Positions 60,758 through 64,000 of a stretch of 64,000 bases of DNA are shown here, in pieces. Positions within the stretch are counted from its first letter, which is position 1; each line of letters starts with the position of its first letter. A program made the position numbers and the translations under genes. The notes beneath the pieces were generated by a model that did no database searches, had not been told where the DNA came from, and was given only the letters and a program-made list of their open reading frames with translations. Source of the stretch: an uncultured Bacilli bacterium (GTDB taxonomy: Bacteria > Bacillota_I > Bacilli_A > RFN20 > CAG-631); the NCBI GenBank assembly GCA_947627355.1, contig CANQVX010000001.1, positions 174,509 through 238,508 of the forward strand. Reading direction: 5' to 3'.

Positions 60758-62074
60758 TTATAAATATAGTTTTACTTGCCAATAGCCATTTTTTTTACCA
60801 TCTTTTCTTTCTAAAAGATTTGATGATTGTAATTTTAATGTGATTTTCTTTACATTAGCTAAACTAATATTTAATTTATCAGCAATTTCTTTTTGACTGG
60901 CATATGGATTATCTAATATATAATTAAGAACTTTTCTTTGGCTTTCGTTTAAATTGTTTACAATATTTTCTCTTACTTTTCTACCTAAAACATAATCGGG
61001 TTCAAAAGCAAACGGAATTGTAACTTTAATAGTACTACTTTCAAAAGAAAAAGCTTCTTTTCCATAATGTGAAACAATAATTGGAACTCCGTGGCCGCTT
61101 TGTTCTGATAAACCAACACTCATAAAGATATCTTTAAGAGCTCGATTTACAGGAACACTTGTTCCACTATAAAAGCTTTCTTTTGATAAGTTATAAGGAA
61201 GATCTCCATAAGATAAAATCTCGATTCTATCGTCATAAATGAAAACAGATGGCGGAATCATTTCTATCCAACGGTTATGCAAACATGCATTAATCCACGC
61301 TTTTCTAAAAGATTCATAATCAAATAAAGGAATGTCTTTTCGTGATGTCGATGAAATCACATCAATTTTAGTGGTGTTTAAACTTTTAATATAAGCCAAA
61401 ACATCGTTGATTGAATTTAACAAACATTGATTGCCGTATTCAGTTCTTTCTGAAAAAGAAGATTTATCAGTGCCATTAAACTTTACGACTTTTATTGAAA
61501 CGTTACTTTGATCCGAAAGAATAAAAGCCATTAAATTGTAAGCACCATCTTTTGTAAATAAGACTTTGCTCTTTAAAAATTCATCATTATCAATAATGTT
61601 AACTCCTTTTACTATACAATAACCAAGAAATTGATTAAAAGTTAAATTTTGGTTGTTTGAACTAGTATCGATAAGTAAATTTGGATTATCATATATGAAC
61701 ATTTTTCTTAATAATTGAGGTTCAATTTGATCGTCTGATGATGCATTTCTAATAAAATATTTGCCATCACATGAATATGGAACATCACTGCCTTCAGAAG
61801 ATAAAATAACAACATCTTTATCTTCATATTTTTTTGTTTCTAAACGAAGCATAATTTGTGGTTTGATAAGTTCTTTAACTCGCTGCCTAATGTCTTTAAG
61901 GGTGTTATTTCCTAATGTTAAGCCACAAATATCACCATTATCTTTGACTCCAAAATAAATAGAACCGCGATTGTTTTTATTAAGCATAGCAGACAACGAT
62001 TTAAGGCCTTTATCTAACTGTGCTAGCGATTCTTTAAATTCAATTTCTTCGTTTTCTTTTAAATTAATGTTCAT
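60758..62074 (-). CDS. AlbA_2-domain ATP-binding transcriptional regulator
   Basis: This 438-aa protein has an N-terminal AlbA_2 (Schlafen-like) domain (ENEEIEFKESLAQLDKGLKSL, GSIYFGVKDNGDICGLTLG), a GHKL-type ATPase region (AWINACLHNRW, DRIEILSYGDLP), and a C-terminal winged helix (NPYASQKEIADKLNISLANVKKI). Such proteins are thought to be DNA-binding regulators. A 14-bp perfect inverted repeat lies directly upstream, so autoregulation is likely. It is the complete version of the truncated protein at 46595. Confidence 0.85.
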   Translation of the reverse strand: MNINLKENEEIEFKESLAQLDKGLKSLSAMLNKNNRGSIYFGVKDNGDICGLTLGNNTLKDIRQRVKELIKPQIMLRLETKKYEDKDVVILSSEGSDVPYSCDGKYFIRNASSDDQIEPQLLRKMFIYDNPNLLIDTSSNNQNLTFNQFLGYCIVKGVNIIDNDEFLKSKVLFTKDGAYNLMAFILSDQSNVSIKVVKFNGTDKSSFSERTEYGNQCLLNSINDVLAYIKSLNTTKIDVISSTSRKDIPLFDYESFRKAWINACLHNRWIEMIPPSVFIYDDRIEILSYGDLPYNLSKESFYSGTSVPVNRALKDIFMSVGLSEQSGHGVPIIVSHYGKEAFSFESSTIKVTIPFAFEPDYVLGRKVRENIVNNLNESQRKVLNYILDNPYASQKEIADKLNISLANVKKITLKLQSSNLLERKDGKKNGYWQVKLYL

Positions 62075-62114
62075 ATCAATCGACCCCTCTAATTAATGTA
62101 TACTTTTAAGTCTA

Positions 62115-62168
62115 TTTAAAGTCTACTTATTGGTTACTTTTTTAGTATACTTTAAAGTAGACTTTAAA
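62115..62168. repeat. Inverted repeat upstream of AlbA_2 regulator
   Basis: TTTAAAGTCTACTT (62115-62128) and AAGTAGACTTTAAA (62155-62168) are perfect 14-bp complements. A half-site AAGTCTATTT precedes the first arm. They lie 40-95 bp upstream of the start. Confidence 0.7.
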
Positions 62169-62174
62169 AATGTT

Positions 62175-62325
62175 TTATTCTTCCAAATCCTTTTTTATTT
62201 GCTCGAATAAATCACCATACAAATCACCTAAAGTTGTTTTACTTACTTGTGAAACCGTTACAGGTTCTTTGCCTCTTTTTTATCAAAGTAATTTTTAATT
62301 CTAAATCAAAGAATAAGTATTTCAT
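62175..62325 (-). pseudogene. Short decayed gene
   Basis: A ribosome binding site (GAGGTGA) and ATG at 62325 open MKYLFFDLELK, after which the frame shifts twice and ends KTTLGDLYGDLFEQIKKDLEE. The opening resembles DnaQ-type exonuclease starts, but too little remains to assign it. Confidence 0.4.
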
Positions 62326-62485
62326 TTTATTTACTCACCTCAACATTATTTTTTTATTCTTAATAGGCTTATCGTAATTAATGAAAATACTTCTTTCGAT
62401 AATCAGAAAAACCACTATTATTATAACACTTTCCTGTCGTGTTTTTTTACGTTTTGTCATATTTTGTGTGTTGTTTTTAAAAAAA

Positions 62486-62507
62486 CAGACTGACATATAT
62501 CAATCTG
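62486..62507 (-). terminator. Terminator of ATPase copy 10
   Basis: CAGATTGA pairs with TCAGTCTG (one G-U) on the minus strand, followed by T7. Confidence 0.7.
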
Positions 62508-62518
62508 GTTTTTCGTTA

Positions 62519-63805
62519 TTAATCATGTAAAAAGTCTTCTAGTAAAAATTGTTCAACGCCTACATACAATATACCGTTTTCATCATACCAAGGAATAATG
62601 TTTTCCCTAACAATGACAATCTTTTTAAATGAATCATTGATGCGAGAAAAAGCTTTTGTTTCTTGCGTTCTTTTGTCTTCTGTAGGAATAGCAAAGGCCG
62701 ATTGAATGTAGTATTTATTACTACCTTTATTGGCAATAAAATCAACCTCTAATTGTGTTTTTTTACTTTTTCCATCAAAAGATTTAAAGTTATATTCTAC
62801 AATTCCAACATCGACACTAAAGCCTCTTATTAACAATTCATTATAAATGATGTTTTCCATTATATGTGTTTTTTCTTGTTGTTTGAAATTTAATCTAGCA
62901 TTTCTAAGTCCAATGTCAGAAAAATAATATTTTAAAGGAGTTTCCATATATTTCTTTTCTTTTATATCATATCTTTGTGCTTTAGAAATCATAAATGCAT
63001 CGATAAAATAATCCAAGTAATTACTTATTGTGGTATTTTTGATATTAACATGTTCTAAAGATAAAAAAGTATTTGATAACTTTGATGGATTTGTTAAAGA
63101 TCCAATAGAAGATGAAATTATATCTAATAAATCATCTAATATTTTTTTATCATTTTTAAGGTTATGTCTTTCTAAAATATCAGATAAATACACTTTTTCA
63201 AATAAATTTGTTAAATAATTTCTTTTATCCTCGTGGGTTTCTAATGACATAATAAATGGCATTCCACCATAGGTAGAATACTCCTCCCAAGCAAGATGTT
63301 TATCTTTTTTATAAGCATCATAAAATTCTTTATAAGATAAAGGATTTATCCTTATTTCGTCTCCTCTTCCTCTAAATTCTGTTAAAATATCAGAGGACAA
63401 CATTTTAGAATTACTACCAGTAACATAAAGATCAACATTAGGTTTTTTCATTAATTCAAGTAAGACATCAACAAAACCTATTCTATCATCTTCTAAATAA
63501 GGGTTTTTAATTGATTTAACTTTTTGAATTTCATCAAGAAAAACATAATGCATTTTATCATCTTGAAGTTTGCTTTTAATATATTCATCTAAATAAATAG
63601 GATTTCTATATTTGGCATTTTGATTTTCTTCTAAGGATAATGTAATAATGTGCTTATCATCGACACCTATTGACTTCAAATAATTATAATAAATATTAAA
63701 TAATAAGTAGGATTTACCACATCTTCTAATTCCTGTGATAACTTTTACTAGTCCGTTTTCTTTTTTTCTTATTAATTTATCAAGATATTGTTTTCTATCA
63801 ATCAT
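62519..63805 (-). CDS. AAA ATPase, DUF4143 family (RRCGKS type), copy 10
   Basis: This 428-aa protein has Walker A TGIRRCGKSYLLF near residue 24, Walker B YVFLDEIQKV, LYVTGSNSKMLSSDILTEFRGRG, and the C-terminal LEVDFIANKGSNKYYIQSAFAIP. It is closest to copy 2. AGGAGG precedes the ATG. Upstream, ACAGGTTA (about 63819) and a diverged TTACCCTGT (about 63848) form a weak inverted repeat. Confidence 0.85.
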   Translation of the reverse strand: MIDRKQYLDKLIRKKENGLVKVITGIRRCGKSYLLFNIYYNYLKSIGVDDKHIITLSLEENQNAKYRNPIYLDEYIKSKLQDDKMHYVFLDEIQKVKSIKNPYLEDDRIGFVDVLLELMKKPNVDLYVTGSNSKMLSSDILTEFRGRGDEIRINPLSYKEFYDAYKKDKHLAWEEYSTYGGMPFIMSLETHEDKRNYLTNLFEKVYLSDILERHNLKNDKKILDDLLDIISSSIGSLTNPSKLSNTFLSLEHVNIKNTTISNYLDYFIDAFMISKAQRYDIKEKKYMETPLKYYFSDIGLRNARLNFKQQEKTHIMENIIYNELLIRGFSVDVGIVEYNFKSFDGKSKKTQLEVDFIANKGSNKYYIQSAFAIPTEDKRTQETKAFSRINDSFKKIVIVRENIIPWYDENGILYVGVEQFLLEDFLHD

Positions 63806-63818
63806 AAAAGTCCTCCTG

Positions 63819-63857
63819 ACAGGTTATTTTTTAGTAAATACGACTTTTTACCCTGTA
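63819..63857. promoter_or_regulatory. Weak inverted repeat upstream of ATPase copy 10
   Basis: ACAGGTTA and TTACCCTGT, about 20 nt apart and imperfect. Position matches the repeats of the other ATPase genes. A -10-like TATAGTATAAC follows. Confidence 0.3.
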
Positions 63858-64000
63858 TATAGTATAACAATTTAATAGGAAATAGTCAATTTTAACATTT
63901 GGTTTTACATAAAAAAACAGATAAAGTAACTTGACAAAGTAAAATATAGTTTTTTGAAACAACAACATTTTTGTCTGGCAATAGTAAAATTTGGTATAAT

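Overview
The window is AT-rich DNA from a low-GC Bacillota, probably an uncultured Bacilli/Mollicutes-related gut lineage of the RF39, Erysipelotrichia or Acholeplasma type (taxonomy is inference). Supporting signs are strong AGGAGG-type ribosome binding sites, an AddAB-type nuclease-helicase, TIGR01212 radical SAM and PgcA-type phosphosugar mutase genes, and standard-code use of UGA as a stop (for example the ATGA stop/start overlap at 25887-25890). No transposase, rRNA, complete tRNA or CRISPR array was found.

Layout. 1-10.9 kb is housekeeping: the end of a CotH gene, addB-addA, an MBL-fold hydrolase, and an opposing rluA-pgcA-ytqA operon. 10.9-17.3 kb is a surface and small-RNA island. It holds two Ser-rich lipoprotein genes whose promoters carry poly-G tracts (G9, G8) between -35 and -10, a large Cthe_2159-like lipoprotein, and a previously unlabelled repeated element. 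That element has four full copies: a structured 5' leader, a 37-codon hydrophobic/basic peptide, and a convergent antisense RNA of about 80 nt with its own promoter and terminator. Two further copies retain only the antisense RNA. It looks like a tandem type I toxin-antitoxin family. 17.5-24.4 kb holds two AAA ATPase/DUF4143 genes, a DUF2075 helicase, an orphan AbiEi-like gene and decayed genes.

24.7-39.5 kb is one minus-strand defence operon: a novel 985-aa protein, a PAPS-reductase-like BrxP, a BrxC/PglY-like P-loop protein, PglZ, BrxL, a 68-aa CxxC protein and a cysteine desulfurase. This matches type 4 BREX with a DndA-like sulfur donor, which suggests phosphorothioate chemistry. Its promoter also carries a G9 tract after TTGACA, the same architecture as the lipoprotein promoters, so the defence operon may be phase variable.

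39.7-64 kb is accessory: eight more AAA/DUF4143 ATPases (ten in the window), an AlbA_2/HATPase-type regulator and a truncated relative, a Fic protein, membrane proteins, a frameshifted Sel1 gene and an FAD oxidoreductase. Most of the ATPase genes, and the Fic and AlbA genes, are each preceded by their own distinct set of direct or inverted repeats, as if each module were autoregulated through a private operator.
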